Shown here: positions 12,401 through 23,064 of the stretch, one piece after another
How the letters are laid out: the number at the start of each line of letters is the position of its first letter
Numbering within the stretch: position 1 is the first letter of the stretch
Source: Bufo bufo
Taxonomy: Eukaryota > Chordata > Amphibia > Anura > Bufonidae
Reading direction: 5' to 3'
DNA: 64,000 bases
Assembly: GCF_905171765.1 (NCBI RefSeq)
Contig: NC_053392.1
Location: 35,162,956 to 35,226,955 of the forward strand
Made by a program: the position numbers and the translations under genes
The notes under the pieces: model-generated
Database searches by the model: none
Told to the model about the DNA's origin: nothing
The model's input: the letters and a program-made list of their open reading frames with translations, nothing else

Positions 12401-12655
12401 ACATAGTGCTGACATAATACAACCACATAGTGCTGACATAATACATGCAAATAGTGCTCACATAATACAACAATATAGTGCTGACATAATACAACCATAT
12501 ACTGCTGACATAATACAGCCATATAGTGCTGACATAATACAACCATATACTGCTGACATAATACAACCACATAGTGCTGACATAATACAACCATATAGTG
12601 CTCACATATTACAACAATATAGTGGCCATATAATACAACCAGATAATTACCAGAT
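9468..12655. repeat. 24-bp minisatellite array, 3.2 kb
   Basis: About 130 head-to-tail copies of a unit near ATACAACCATATAGTGCTGACATA. The main variants are GCTGAC/GCTCAC, ATAGTG/ATACTG and rare CTTACATAAAGC. The unit length is a multiple of three and carries few stops in several frames, giving open frames up to 763 codons (minus strand, repeat HYMVVLCQ) and 442 codons (plus strand, repeat IQPYSADI). Open frames on both strands and in several frames at once are what a 24-bp repeat gives by chance, so I call no gene. Confidence 0.97.
10074..11747. repeat. 837-bp tandem duplication within the 24-bp array
   Basis: Rare variants recur exactly 837 bp apart: CTTACATAAAGC at 10075 and 10912, CACACAATACAATATAG at 10149 and 10986, the ACTATATAG variant at 10301 and 11138, and CCATAAAGTG at 10782 and 11619. 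837 is not a multiple of 24 because a shortened unit is included. The two copies are nearly identical, so the duplication is recent. Confidence 0.9.
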
Positions 12656-12659
12656 AATC

Positions 12660-13490
12660 TAATTCTATAATGAACTTCCCTGGTTCAATACAGAATCCTA
12701 ATAACAGTAAAACCTTGGCGATATTCCTGGTGCTGCCCCTGGTCCCAATGCCAAAACATGTGCCCTCCCTTCTGGGCATGCAAACAGTGTGACCGCAGAG
12801 GACGCAGCGGCCGTCCTGGCGTCTGAATCTACCTATCAGTTGTATTATTTACACATTGTATGGCGGTGTGCCTTCATGGATATCTGGTCACTGTATTTTC
12901 CGAGCGGCGGTATTTTTACTGTGTGGCACTACGCGGTATACTATTGGGCACAGTCTATATCACAGGTTTTTACGCTGCACTTTTATGCGGTCACCATCCT
13001 GTAGGCTCACAATGGAGATGAGCTCCTTTGCTTCCTGAGCGTCAGTGCTGCCATGGGTGCGATTGATGGCTTTAACCCTTCAATATCTGTCATGGGTTCT
13101 GCCACCATGCCGAAAAGATCAGCGGCAGGAGGTCGTCAGATATCCACAACGGCGGGCACCTGCTGCAGCTTCCAGGATCCCAGCAGTTTAACCATTTAGA
13201 TACCGCAGCCAATAGTGACTGCGGCATCTAGACCAAAGTAGGGTTTCCCTCTGCCAGCCCATCACGTTAACCCCTGGAAGGCGGTGCAGAGCACTGATGG
13301 GTCGTCAGAGCAAAACCGAAACCCACCGCTCATAAAAACATCCATCCAAAAGAACAAGCTCTCTCACGGAAAAGTTCTGGCTCTCGAAACCAACGGATGG
13401 GGGGGGCGAAATCACCATGTCCTATAGGCCCGGAAAGGGTTAATGCTGATAAGTGCTCAAAATTAAAGCCGCCACGTAGGGCAGTGAAAG
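12660..13490. other. Intergenic sequence, probably partly old repeat
   Basis: No gene recognised. 12830-13000 has loosely repeated GCGG(T/C)...CACTGT words resembling a decayed tandem array. 13060-13280 has inverted-looking segments around GATACCGCAGCC and GACTGCGGCATCTA, which suggests a decayed palindromic element. No target duplication is visible. Confidence 0.4.
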
Positions 13491-13499
13491 TCCCACCAG

Positions 13500-13800
13500 A
13501 CTCATTAATGAAGTCTTTTATTATGACTGCTACCTGACAAATAGAAGATGACGGAGCGGCCGGGGCCCGGGGCGCGCTGAGAGCGGTGAGCGTTCTGTAA
13601 ATGTTTGCTTTGCCCGGCTTTTAAAGAGCGCGAGAAGCCCATTAATGCCGTCCTAAGTGATAACGTGACAATGGCGGCTGATAAATCGCTGGATCCCGGC
13701 AGACAGAAGGAGATTTTGTTTGCTTTAATGACGCTCATACCCCCGTCTAACGCTGATTCATTGGGCTGATAATAACTCAGTGTCACGCAGGGTAACGCGC
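13500..13800. promoter_or_regulatory. Candidate conserved non-coding element
   Basis: Low-copy, non-repetitive stretch with two CATTAATG motifs (13503 and 13639 regions), ATAATAAC, TTTATTATGAC and CTTTAATGACG. These are TAAT-core words of the kind bound by homeodomain proteins. It has no stop-free exon-like frame with a known motif and no transposon ends. Calling it regulatory is inference from composition alone. Confidence 0.25.
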
Positions 13801-13841
13801 CGCAACATCATTCCGCCAGATCCCGTTACGTCAAAGGGTTT

Positions 13842-14600
13842 GGACAATTATTTTTTTTTTTTTTCATTTACATTTCTTTTTGATCTTTTACATTTGATCA
13901 TTTTTGTGAATTGTGAAATTTTCTCTTTTTCCTTGAATTTTTTTGTTACATTTTATCTTTTTCCCTTGATTATTTATTTATTGTTTGAATTGTAAAATTT
14001 TTCCTTGTTTTTTTTTTTTTTTCATTTACATTTTTTTATCCTTAGATTTTTTTTTTCATTTTTACATTTTCTTTTTTTCCTTGATTTTTTTTAATTGTTA
14101 CATATGATCTTTTTTTACTTAAAATGTTTGAATTGTTACATTTAATCTTTTTTCTCCCTTGAATAACTTTTTGAATTGTTACATTTGATCTTTTTTTACT
14201 TAAAATTTTTAGAATTGTACATTTTATCTTTTTTCTCCCTTGAATGACTTTTTTGAATTGTTACATTTTTCTTTTTTTCCTTGATTTTTACATTTTTCTT
14301 TTTTTTTTCAGAACTATTTTTTCCTTGAATTTTTTTAAATTTGCATTATATCTTTTTTCCTTACATTTTTTCATTTGTTACAATTTATCTTTTTCTTCTT
14401 GAAATTTTTGAATTGATATTAATTTTTTTTCCTTGACTTTTCTGGATTGTCACATTTTTCTATTTTTTGCCTTGAATTTTTTTATTTATTAAATTTTCCC
14501 TTTTTTCCCTTAATTTTTGAATTGTTGCATTTTACCTTTTTTTTTACTTTTTTTTCTCAACATTTTTCTTTTGCATTATTATTATTTTTTTGGACATTTT
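13842..14600. repeat. T-rich degenerate tandem repeat
   Basis: About 750 bp of T-rich sequence made of loosely repeated words such as TTTTTTCCTTGAATTTTT and TTGAATTGTTACATTT, with period roughly 50-60 bp. Low-complexity; open frames rich in Phe, Leu and Ser are compositional. Confidence 0.88.
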
Positions 14601-17015
14601 GTACAGTGATTGAAGTTATGCAAATACTGTAGGTGAACCTGCTGACCTAGTAATGCTCACACAGCTGATGGGATTGTTACAGTGTATCAGTGCAGAGTAG
14701 AACCCCGGGGCAGAGATGCTTAGTGGGCACTGCCACAACTGCAGCGGGAGTATAGGCTGTCATCTGCTGTAGGGAGTGTAGCATGGCATTGTTAAGCGCG
14801 GGCTCAGTAATTAGGAAGCGTGGCCTTTTATGTCAATGTGTGAGGCTTGGTGCCAGAAGGGAATGCTGTCAGCTCTTGGCAAGAGCCTGGTAAATGTAAC
14901 AGCATGTGAATGGCCCTGGTGTGGCATGGGTGCAGCGTATGAGTCCTGTGTGCGGGTGCGGTACAACCAGCACATGGTTGGCCCAGGTACGTAGCATGAA
15001 TCCTATGTGTGAATGGGTATATGTCCAGTATGTGACTGGTACACGTGTGAAGAGCTGTCTGTACGTGACTGGTCACTTGTGTTCCTTTTGTAGACCGTGG
15101 CAATGGCGTGCATGCAAAGAAATTTAAATAAATAGCTTTCATATACCCTATTTGAGAATTTTTAGGGGGCTCCTACTTTTATGACCCTCACTAGGAGGGT
15201 TTCTTTCTTTGGAGGACCCGGGACTTCTGTACATGACATGGATTTCAATGAGTGCCATGTAATACTTCATTTCTCCTGTGGGGGTGCTGCAGGCATACTG
15301 AACACACAGCTATCTCAGCAGTCTGCCCCTCTGTGGTCGAGGTCAGGTCCTGGATAGCCCCTCATCTGCTTGTGCTTTATGTAAGCAGATTGCTTGCACC
15401 GGCCCGGCTCATCCAGGTTGTTCATTTTGATTAAATTCCAGATTAAGGTCACGCATCCTGTTACATCTGGGTGACGCTGAGACGCGAGAAGCCGATTTTA
15501 AGGAAATTAATTAAAATGTGAGTAAACTAACCGACGGTCCGGAATTTAGATGAACGAGTCAAAGTCAAGTAAAAAGGGAAGGAAACTGCAAACCGTTTGC
15601 TGTTACAGTACGGTCTCTACAGGGTAACAAGTCACGGCTGCCGTTTTTCCCACCGTAAGAGACGTCTCTACTGTGTCGTAAAAGGGCCGGGCCATGAAAA
15701 CATCTATCACTTATCCACTGCAGAGACCTATCTTAGGGGGGTTACTGGGGAACATGTACCCTGGGATTTGAGTGCCAAGAAGGTGCCGACAAGCCACTTT
15801 GCCTTGGCCAGGGTATTTCAATATGGGGTTAGGGCAGAAACTTGAACCTCTGCCATGAATGAACGAAAACCCAGCTACAGCATTGCCCCTTTAGGAGGTC
15901 ACATGGTTGGCCGGTTGTAGTCAATGGCCGACCACAGAGAAATGATTTTCACACATCCTATTAGGGTATTTTAGGTTTAAAGAAAAGGGGGGGGGGGGGG
16001 GGGTCCTCAGTTCCACTCTGGATCTTTTGGCCAGAGTGGAGACTATGGACAAAGAGTGTCTCTCGCTCTGGAGGACCTGTCCTGTCCTGCATTACATGGA
16101 CAACCCACTTACTTGAATGGACATTGTGCAATACTTAATTTCTCCTGTGGTGGCGCTGCAGGAAAACTGAACACTTACTGCCAGGTTTCCTTACAGATCA
16201 TAACTGATTGCTGAAGTAGGAGGACACTTTGTGATCATCTTATTGCCAAGGGGTCCTTCTCACAAGTAGGGGTTGTCCAAAGTGGAGAGACCTTACAATT
16301 GAGGGATGTTTCGGCACCAACAGTACTAGCATTTTTATCTTTGTTACTGGTCATTGGCAGGAAGGGACATCGAACACGGCTTGGCCCCTGAGTCATCTCG
16401 CTCTGGAGGACCTGTCCTGTCTTGCATTACATGGACAACTCAAGTAATTGAATGGACATCATGCAATACTTAATAGGGGTTGTCCAAAGTGGAGAGCCCC
16501 TACAATTGAGGGCTACTGCCGAGAGAAAACATCCAACATGGCCTGGCCCCTGAGTGTAGGATATGAATGAGGGATGAAAACAGACCAAATTTCTGTATCT
16601 CGGAGCCCTTCTCACGGGGTCTGAGTTCATCATCTGTTCAATACATGTGTTTGACTTCAGACTTGAGGCGAGGCTGTGAGTTCCCATACACAGTAGACAG
16701 AAGAGCTCAAATAACACAGTGACCCCTGGCACTCACTGGCGACGGGCCAAAATTCTGCCCACGAAAGTCAATTTACAGAAGTGAATCAGACATATTTGCT
16801 TCATGTAGTTTTACGTCGTAAGATTGCAGCTTAACACATAGTAAAATTTACAAGTCTAACAAACAACATTCTTGAGGGGCTAGCCTGCCAAAAAAAAAAG
16901 AGGCCGCAGAGAGAGAAAGCTGGGTAATGGGACTTAAAGAGCGGGGGCCTCACTGCTGTCCATTATATGGTAGCCAGGAGAAGAGAGCGGGAAGATGAAA
17001 TGAGTGGACATTACG
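14601..17015. other. Intergenic sequence with three diverged repeat copies
   Basis: No gene recognised. Segments near 15205-15310, 16060-16185 and 16393-16475 are diverged copies of one family sharing CTCTGGAGGACCTGTCCTG, GCAATACTTAATTTCTCCTG and GGCGCTGCAG. 14930-15045 shows a loose 60-bp duplication. There is a run of 17 G at 15987-16003. 15440-15560 is low-copy and AT-rich with TAAATTCC and AATTAATTAAAATG words. Confidence 0.5.
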
Positions 17016-17384
17016 TTAAAGGGGTATTCCAGTTTTTCAATTTTTTATTTATTTGCTTATATAATAGGAAGTCATACAATTTTCTAATATACATGTATTC
17101 CAAATTCAGCTTAGATACCTTTCTTATATCAGGAGGCCGACTCCTATATGCACAGCCCATGTATCAGTCCTGTATAATGCATCATCCATGGCCTAACTGC
17201 GATATGGCAACAGTCATGTGACACTTTTCTCATCATATGACCCTTGACATTTCAGTAAGCAGTGTTACATGACATGACATGTCAGCACACAGGACACGTT
17301 CATGTGATAAGGCAATAGGACTAGTGTTGGAATCCTATTTTTTATAGTGGTTTTTACAATTACTACTACTTATATGAATGCCTG

Positions 17385-17550
17385 TCTCTAGCTGATTTGT
17401 TAAATGGCTGCCTGTCTCTAGGTGACATTGTAAAAACGGCTGCCTGTCTCTAGGTGATGTTGTAAAACGGCTGCCTGTCTCTAGGTGATGTTGTAAAACG
17501 GCTGCCTGTCTCTAGGTGATGTTGTAAAACGGCTGCCTATCTCTAGTTGA
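17385..17550. repeat. 31-bp tandem repeat, about five copies
   Basis: Units read roughly GGCTGCCTGTCTCTAGGTGA followed by TGTTGTAAAAC; the inner copies are nearly identical and the outer ones diverged. Confidence 0.92.
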
Positions 17551-17569
17551 TGTTAATAAAGTTGTATAA

Positions 17570-18336
17570 GGGCTCTTTCACACCTGCGTTCTTGTCTTCC
17601 GGCATAGAGTTCCGTCGTCGGGGCTCTATGCCGGAAGAATCCTGATCAGGATTATCCTAATGCATTCTGAATGGAGAGAAATCCGTTCAGGATGCATCAG
17701 GATGTCTTCAGTTCCGGAACTGAAAGTTTTTTGGCCGGAGAAAATACCGCAGCATGCTGCGCTTTTTGCTCCGGCCAAAAATCCGGAACACTTGCCGCAA
17801 GGCCGGATCCGGAATTAATGCCCATTGAAAGGCATTGATTCGGATCCGGCCGTAAGCTAAACGTCGTTTCGGCGCATTGCCGGAGCCGACATTTAGCTTT
17901 TTCTGAATGGTTACCATGGCTGCCGGGACGCTAAAGTCCTGGCAGCCATGGTAAAGTGTAGTGGGGAGCGGGGGAGCAGCATACTTACCGTCCGTGCGGC
18001 TCCCGGGGCGCTCCAGAGTGATGTCAGGGCGCCCCAAAGCGCAAGGATCACGTGATCGCATGGCACGTCATCCATGCACATGGGGCGCTCTGACGTCTTT
18101 CTGGAGCACCCCGGGAGCCGCACGGACTGTAAGTATACCGCTCCCCCGCTCCCCGCTCCTACTATGGCAACCAGGACTTTAATAGCGTCCTGGGTGCCAT
18201 AGTAACACTGAACGCATTTTGAAGACGGTTCCGTCTTCAAATGCTTTCAGTACACTTGCGTTTTTCCGGATCCGGAGTGTAATTCCGGCAAGTGGAGTAC
18301 ACGCCGGATCCGGACAACGCAAGTGTGAAAGAGCCC
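17570..18336. mobile_element. Harbinger-like inverted-repeat element
   Basis: Ends are GGGCTCTTTCACACCTGCGT and, inverted, GGGCTCTTTCACACTTGCGT, flanked by TAA at 17567-17569 and 18337-18339. A 3-bp TWA duplication is typical of PIF/Harbinger transposons. The interior is foldback in parts: TCCGGCATAGAG with CTCTATGCCGGA, and a GC-rich inner palindrome at about 17930-18190 with GTCCGTGCGGCTCCCGGGG and its inverse. There is no coding region; minus- and plus-strand open frames mirror each other. Confidence 0.78.
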
Positions 18337-18711
18337 TAAAATAAAAACACACAACAGATCCTGACAGATATGATGAGATGCTTCTGCAAGTATTAATACT
18401 GTAAATACTGTACATGGTCTCACCTGGTAGATACCTTGGCAGTTAATAGAAAGCCAGGTCACATGATACTTTTCAGGGTCATATGCTGGCTCACATTACT
18501 GATGCCATGTTTAGTCCTACCCAGCTCTCCTATGTATGCATTTTACTGGACCAAAATGGGCCATACCATTTTTTTCGGGGGAAGATGCTGCTGTATGGAT
18601 ATAAGAAAGGTCTGCAAGCAAAATTTTAAATAGATGTATATTAGAAAACTGTTCAACATCCTATTCTCTAAATAAAGACATGTATGCATTAAAACCTGAA
18701 TACCCCTTTAA

Positions 18712-19500
18712 TTCTTGACATCTGATGTACAAGGAAATGCAGTGATGGCAGAGAGGAGATATGGTCGGGATCGGAGATAACTCTGATCTTGGCTATTTAG
18801 CCCCATAAAATAATAGATGGGAGTTCCATGCTCAAGTCACCTAGTGGGGAATAAAAATAAATAAATAAAAGAATAGGAGAAAAAAAAATAAAAAAAAAAT
18901 CCAAAATTGCTTTCCCCTCTGAAGACTGTCAGTCTAATTAGTATTGTCACGTCAGAACGGAGTTGATCTAATTGATCGCACTATTCATCCCTATGTTAAA
19001 CACCATAAAAAAAATTCCACCAATGAAAATATCTTATTATCCGCAAAAAGACAAACGATTTCTATAAAATACGACACGTACAAGCCCTCATGTGGCTGCC
19101 ATGTCAGAGGAACAATAAAAATCTTACGGGGTTTCAAGAATTGCTGTGCCATGAAAACCAAAACTGGCAAGAACAGTAAAGGGATAAATAAGGAACCTCG
19201 AGGGTAAGAGATGGCTTAGAAGATGCAATCACAGGTCACCTACCCATCACCTGGCCGCTAATAATTCTGGCCTTACGGAATAGCTGAGCCCGGTGCAGCA
19301 TCATACTTCCGATAGGAAGTGGAGTGGCCCAGCAGCAGTGAGGACAGCAGTGATGTATAGCTCCAAACCAGGTGGGTAGATGGGATCCTGGTGCAAATCC
19401 TCAGGGGCAAAGCCAAACACCTCCTGATCTTAGCTAATATTCTGTCCATGCTCAGAGATATCTACGCGGGGGATTAGGACAACAGTGGAAAGGGAAAGAA
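18712..19500. other. Low-copy sequence
   Basis: No gene recognised. A-rich runs at 18845-18905. 18915-19200 is non-repetitive with CTAATTAG, CTAATTGATCG and AAATATCTTATTATCC words and could be conserved non-coding DNA; this is a guess from composition. An 87-codon frame at 18944-19207 ends in Lys-rich sequence and has no recognisable domain. Confidence 0.35.
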
Positions 19501-19502
19501 GG

Positions 19503-19568
19503 GAGGAAGATATGAGATAGATAGATATGAGATAGATATATATATATATGAGATAAATAGATAGATAT
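19503..19568. repeat. GATA/TA microsatellite
   Basis: Short imperfect runs of GATAGATATGAGATA and TATATATATA immediately left of the LINE. Confidence 0.85.
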
Positions 19569-19571
19569 CTC

Positions 19572-20270
19572 AATGGCCGCACCAAGGGAGACTCTCTTGG
19601 TAGATATACCCTAAACTCTCATGTAGGCAACAGTGTGGTAGACTATGCCATCACAGATATGGACCCCAAAAATGTTGGGGGCTTCATGGTCACCCCACAG
19701 ACACACCTGTCAGCCCATGACCAACTGCTCCTATACATTAAATCCACAAGTAAACCACCGGCACAAACATCTCAGCAGACCGGCCTCTTTAGCCTACCTC
19801 CATCTTTTAAATGGTCCAAGATGTCAGCCCAAAAGTATATGGAGACCCTAAACAGCGCAGAGATCCAGGAGATGCTCCATAACTTCCATAGGAAAGTGTA
19901 TGAGCGGAACCCAGAAGGAGTAAATCTCGCGGTAAGGGACTTTAATAATATACTTTACACCATGGCAGAAATGTCTGACCTCAAAAGATGCAACAAAAGG
20001 CCAAAAAAGCAACAACCCAAAAATTGGTTCGACCGGGAGTGTAAAGATCTAAGGAAGGCGCTAAGAATGGCCTCAAATAGGAAACACCAAGATCCGAACA
20101 ACCCCAGTCTGAGGTAGGCCTACAACAACATACAAAGGGAATACAAAAATATCCTCATAAAGAAAAAGCAAGGCAACATCTCAACCAAGCTCCTCCAACT
20201 CCAAGACGCTCTCCAGGACAACTCCTGGGAACTATGGAAGCACATGGAAAAAAAACTGCAAGAACACTAA
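19572..20270 (+). pseudogene. LINE ORF2: endonuclease end and linker
   Basis: One reading frame from 19572 holds the last part of the endonuclease domain, including the Ser-x-His region LSAHDQL that corresponds to the conserved SDH block of APE-type endonucleases. A long Lys-rich linker follows (NWFDRECKDLRKALRMAS, then REYKNILIKKKQGN). An in-frame TAG at 20115-20117 interrupts it, and the same frame resumes until TAA at 20268-20270. Most of the endonuclease is missing because of 5' truncation. The copy cannot make functional protein. Confidence 0.82.
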
Positions 20271-20451
20271 CCTTCACATCCTAAATGGCAACATCTGGCT
20301 CCAGTACTTCAAGGATCTTTACAAAGCCATCTCGAGGGAGGACTAAAGCCCAGAACAAAAAGAAATCACGCAAAAGCTGAAGGATATGGAGGAAAAAATC
20401 TAAGATTTCCAAAACCCTCTAGACACACCGATCACACTGCAAGAGATAACA

Positions 20452-21632
20452 GAGAGGATCTCAGTGATAAAGAGTAAAAAAGCCAGTGGCCCAGATGGGA
20501 TCCTTCCAGAAATGATCAAATACAGCCCGCCAGGTATCCAGGTCGCATTAGTAAAACTCTACAATGTTGTGCTGAGTGCCGGCTACTTCCCCCAGAGCTG
20601 GAACCAGGGCACCATCAACCCCATACACAGGAGCGGAGACAGGTACGACCCAGCCAACTATCGAGGGATATGTGTCAGCAGCAACCTGGGGAAACTCCTC
20701 AGCAGTATCCTGAATAGGAGGATCCTCAGCTTCCTCACCCAGCACAACGTCCTTAGCAGAAGCCAAGCAGGCTTCATGCCAAACCACCGCACCACAGACC
20801 ACATCTACACCCTGCAGAGCCTCATCAAGAGCCATGTCCACAATACAAGGCATGGAAAGATATATGCCTGCTTTGTGGACTTTAAGAAGGCCTTTGACTC
20901 AGTGTGGCACCTAGGCCTATTCCTGAAACTTCTTGAAAGCGAAATAGGATGAAAAACATGATGTCATCAGAAGTTCCTACATCGAGAACAGATGCAGCAT
21001 GAAGGGAAATGGGAGGAGATCGGCTTATTTCCGGCAGAGCCGAGGAGTCAGACAGGGCTGCAGCCTCAGTCCAACCCTCTAACATCTACATCAATGAGCT
21101 GGCAGCGGCTCTGGAGTCCTCCACAGCACCTGGTCTCACGCTTCATGACACCAAGGTGAAATTTCTCCTTTATGCAGATGATCTTCTGCTACTATCGCCA
21201 ACTGAGAAAGGTCTCCAAGATAACCTGAAAATCCTGGAGAAGTTCAGTAACACATGGGCATTGCCCATCAATCCAAAGAAAACCAACATCATGGTATTCC
21301 AGAAAAGGAACCGGAAAGCAGCCGGGCGTCCTCCCTTCAGGCTAAACAACTGTCCAATTTCAGAAACCGACAGCTACACCAAGCTGGGCCTAGAAATCAG
21401 CCAATCAGGGAGTTTTAAGAAAGCCATGAAAACACTGAAAAACAAGGCGAGCAAAACCTTCTATGCCATCAGAAGGCGTCTGTATCATCTTAAGGCATCA
21501 GTGACCGTCTGGCTTAAAATCCTTGACACCATCATCCCCCCAATCCTCCTGTATGGCAGTGAAGTCTGGGGCCCAGACATATACCCAGACTGGGCAAAGT
21601 GGGACTATGGCCAACAGAAATTTTCCACCTAG
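20452..21632 (+). pseudogene. LINE reverse transcriptase domain, frame-broken
   Basis: Visible conserved blocks in order: KKASGPDGILPEMIKY (RT block 1), ANYRGICVSSNLGKLLSSIL, FVDFKKAFDSVWHLGL (block with the first catalytic Asp), SRGVRQGCSLSPTL (another frame, about 21038-21080), and LLYADDLLLLSP with the paired catalytic aspartates. NPKKTNIMVFQKRN and LLYGSEVWGP follow. Stops or frame changes fall near 20950, around 21080 and at 21632, so it is a dead copy. The clearly readable motifs mean it is not very old. In an active LINE this domain copies RNA at the nicked target site. Confidence 0.9.
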
Positions 21633-22119
21633 AATTCTGCAAAGACCTTCTCTAGGTCCACAGGAGCACATCAAACAGCGCCTGTCGAGAAGATCTGGGC
21701 AGATTCCCACTCTACTTTGCTGTCCAGAAGAGGGCGCTATCATTCACAGCCCATCTGCATAGCAGCAGTCCCAGCTACTACCATCACAAAGCCTTGCTAC
21801 ATAAGAAGCCCCAGAAAAACAAAGCACCCTGCAACAAGTCACCCAAACCCAGCCTGCCCAAGCCACCAAACAATACAGCCTGGCAAAAGGGGAAATCCAG
21901 AGGACGATACACAAGGGCATAGAGGAGTATATCAGCGTCTGGAGGAACGACATACGGACATCACAGAAGCTGGCAGTATACCAGAGCCTGCAGAGGGAGT
22001 ACAAACTGGCCCCATATCTGGAGAAACTCCCCAATCCCAGAGACTGACAGATCCTGAGCCGGTACAGACTGACCGCCCACAGCCTTCTCATCAAATCCAG
22101 GTGTCACCGACAGAGGTAC

Positions 22120-22464
22120 ATGCCCAGGGAGAGAAGACTGTGCCAGCAGTGCGACCAGGAGGCCGTGGAGGATGAGGCTCATTTCCTGCTGCGGTGCCCC
22201 AAATACTCAGCAGTGAGGGAGACTCACTTCAGGAGACTGTCTGATCTCCGCCCAGACTTCACCTCCATGGAGGAGGAAGAGAGACTCTCCATACTGCTGG
22301 GGGAAGAGGAGAACACAGCGGCCACAGCAGCACAATATATTACTGCCTGCCATAGACTGAGAGGAACCCGATATACCATGGACACCCCACCCTGGATGTG
22401 TCCCCATTCCCCAACCCTACCCAATTATTTCCCACTTGCTTTGGCAATGCTATATTGTATTTAG
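22120..22464 (+). pseudogene. LINE ORF2 C-terminal Cys-His region
   Basis: The frame contains RRLCQQCDQEAVEDEAHFLL followed by RCPKYSAVRE, giving C-x2-C, then His and Cys spaced as in the C-terminal CCHC-like motif of many LINE ORF2 proteins. It ends in a diverged tail, with the stop at 22462-22464 just before CCAATAAAGC. It belongs to the element at 19570-22515; the segment between 21632 and 22120 holds more of the same protein in changing frames. Confidence 0.8.
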
Positions 22465-22494
22465 TCCTGCCAATAAAGCTTATTTGATTTGATT

Positions 22495-22540
22495 TGATAT
22501 GATATGATATGAGATAGATAGATAGATATTTGATAGATAT
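22495..22540. repeat. GATAT/GATA microsatellite at the LINE 3' end
   Basis: GATTT, then GATAT, then GATA repeats, partly the simple tail of the LINE and partly the target microsatellite. Confidence 0.85.
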
Positions 22541-22544
22541 GAAG

Positions 22545-23060
22545 TGCATGTTTGGGGATTAGGTTGGGTGGTCCTGTCCTTGAAGGAATGTTGCGGAGCA
22601 CAAGGGGAGGGCGGTCAGTGAATTTGGGGCAGTTTTTGGTCGCCTGTAGGGCTGATCTCCTCATTTCCCTGAGATGGTTAATAGTCCACGTGACATCTCC
22701 ATTGATGGATTCGCCCTCGCTCTGTAGTAGATGAAGTATCTCTGAAGGATGAGGACGCTGTATTATTGACACGTGGCCTCCTCTGCTGTATTCCCTGCAT
22801 GCTCTCTACAGGCACTAAAAGCCATGTACAAAACAGAACCTCAGCCGAGTGGAAGTAACATCCCCACCTACTAAATAATAGAGGGTAACGGCCGGGGCAT
22901 ACCGGAATGTTCTCGGGGGTATGCTGTATGCATTGCATCCTTTCCCCCCTAACAGCTGGCCGAGCTGGGGATGCACCTGTCCAGGGAGAGAGGTAGCTGC
23001 ATCCTCTGCTGTACTCTACACGGCCTCTATAATGCAGCCATATACGTACCTGGTAAAACC
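22545..23060. other. Low-copy sequence
   Basis: No gene, tandem repeat or transposon end recognised. Confidence 0.4.
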
Positions 23061-23064
23061 ACTG

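Larger units (their letters stand above)
17016..18711. mobile_element. TTAA-bounded element carrying a nested Harbinger-like element
   Basis: The left end TTAAAGGGGTATTCCAG (17016) matches the inverted right end, which reads TTAAAGGGGTATTCAGG (ending 18711). TTAA lies at each boundary. It contains a 31-bp tandem repeat (17385-17550) and a separate 767-bp inverted-repeat element (17570-18336). There is no transposase. Inverted similarity between the flanks continues inward (GGAGGCCGACTC/CTTTCTTATATC at left against GATATAAGAAAGG at right), so the original element was a longer foldback. Confidence 0.82.
19570..22515 (+). mobile_element. 5'-truncated LINE (non-LTR retrotransposon)
   Basis: The plus strand begins abruptly inside the end of an apurinic-type endonuclease domain (NSVVDYAITDMDP, then LSAHDQLLLYI at about 19700-19735). 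It then runs through a linker, reverse transcriptase, a C-terminal region with a CCHC-like motif, and a short 3' untranslated region. It ends with CCAATAAAGCTTATTTGATTTG and a simple GATTT/GATAT tail. The left junction lies directly in GATA repeats and similar GATA repeats follow the tail, so it probably inserted into a microsatellite; a clean target duplication cannot be drawn. The clade is uncertain. Confidence 0.88.

Noticed and set aside
9468..12655. CRISPR-like array
   Set aside because: There are no unique spacers between repeats; units are contiguous and the context is eukaryotic.
9459..12662. Open frames of up to 763 codons (minus) and 442 codons (plus) as repeat proteins
   Set aside because: Both strands and several frames are open at once across a 24-bp unit, which follows from unit length being a multiple of three. 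No non-repeat domain, promoter or splice context supports a gene.
15987..16003. Run of 17 G as a functional element
   Set aside because: A plain homopolymer; length in assemblies is unreliable.
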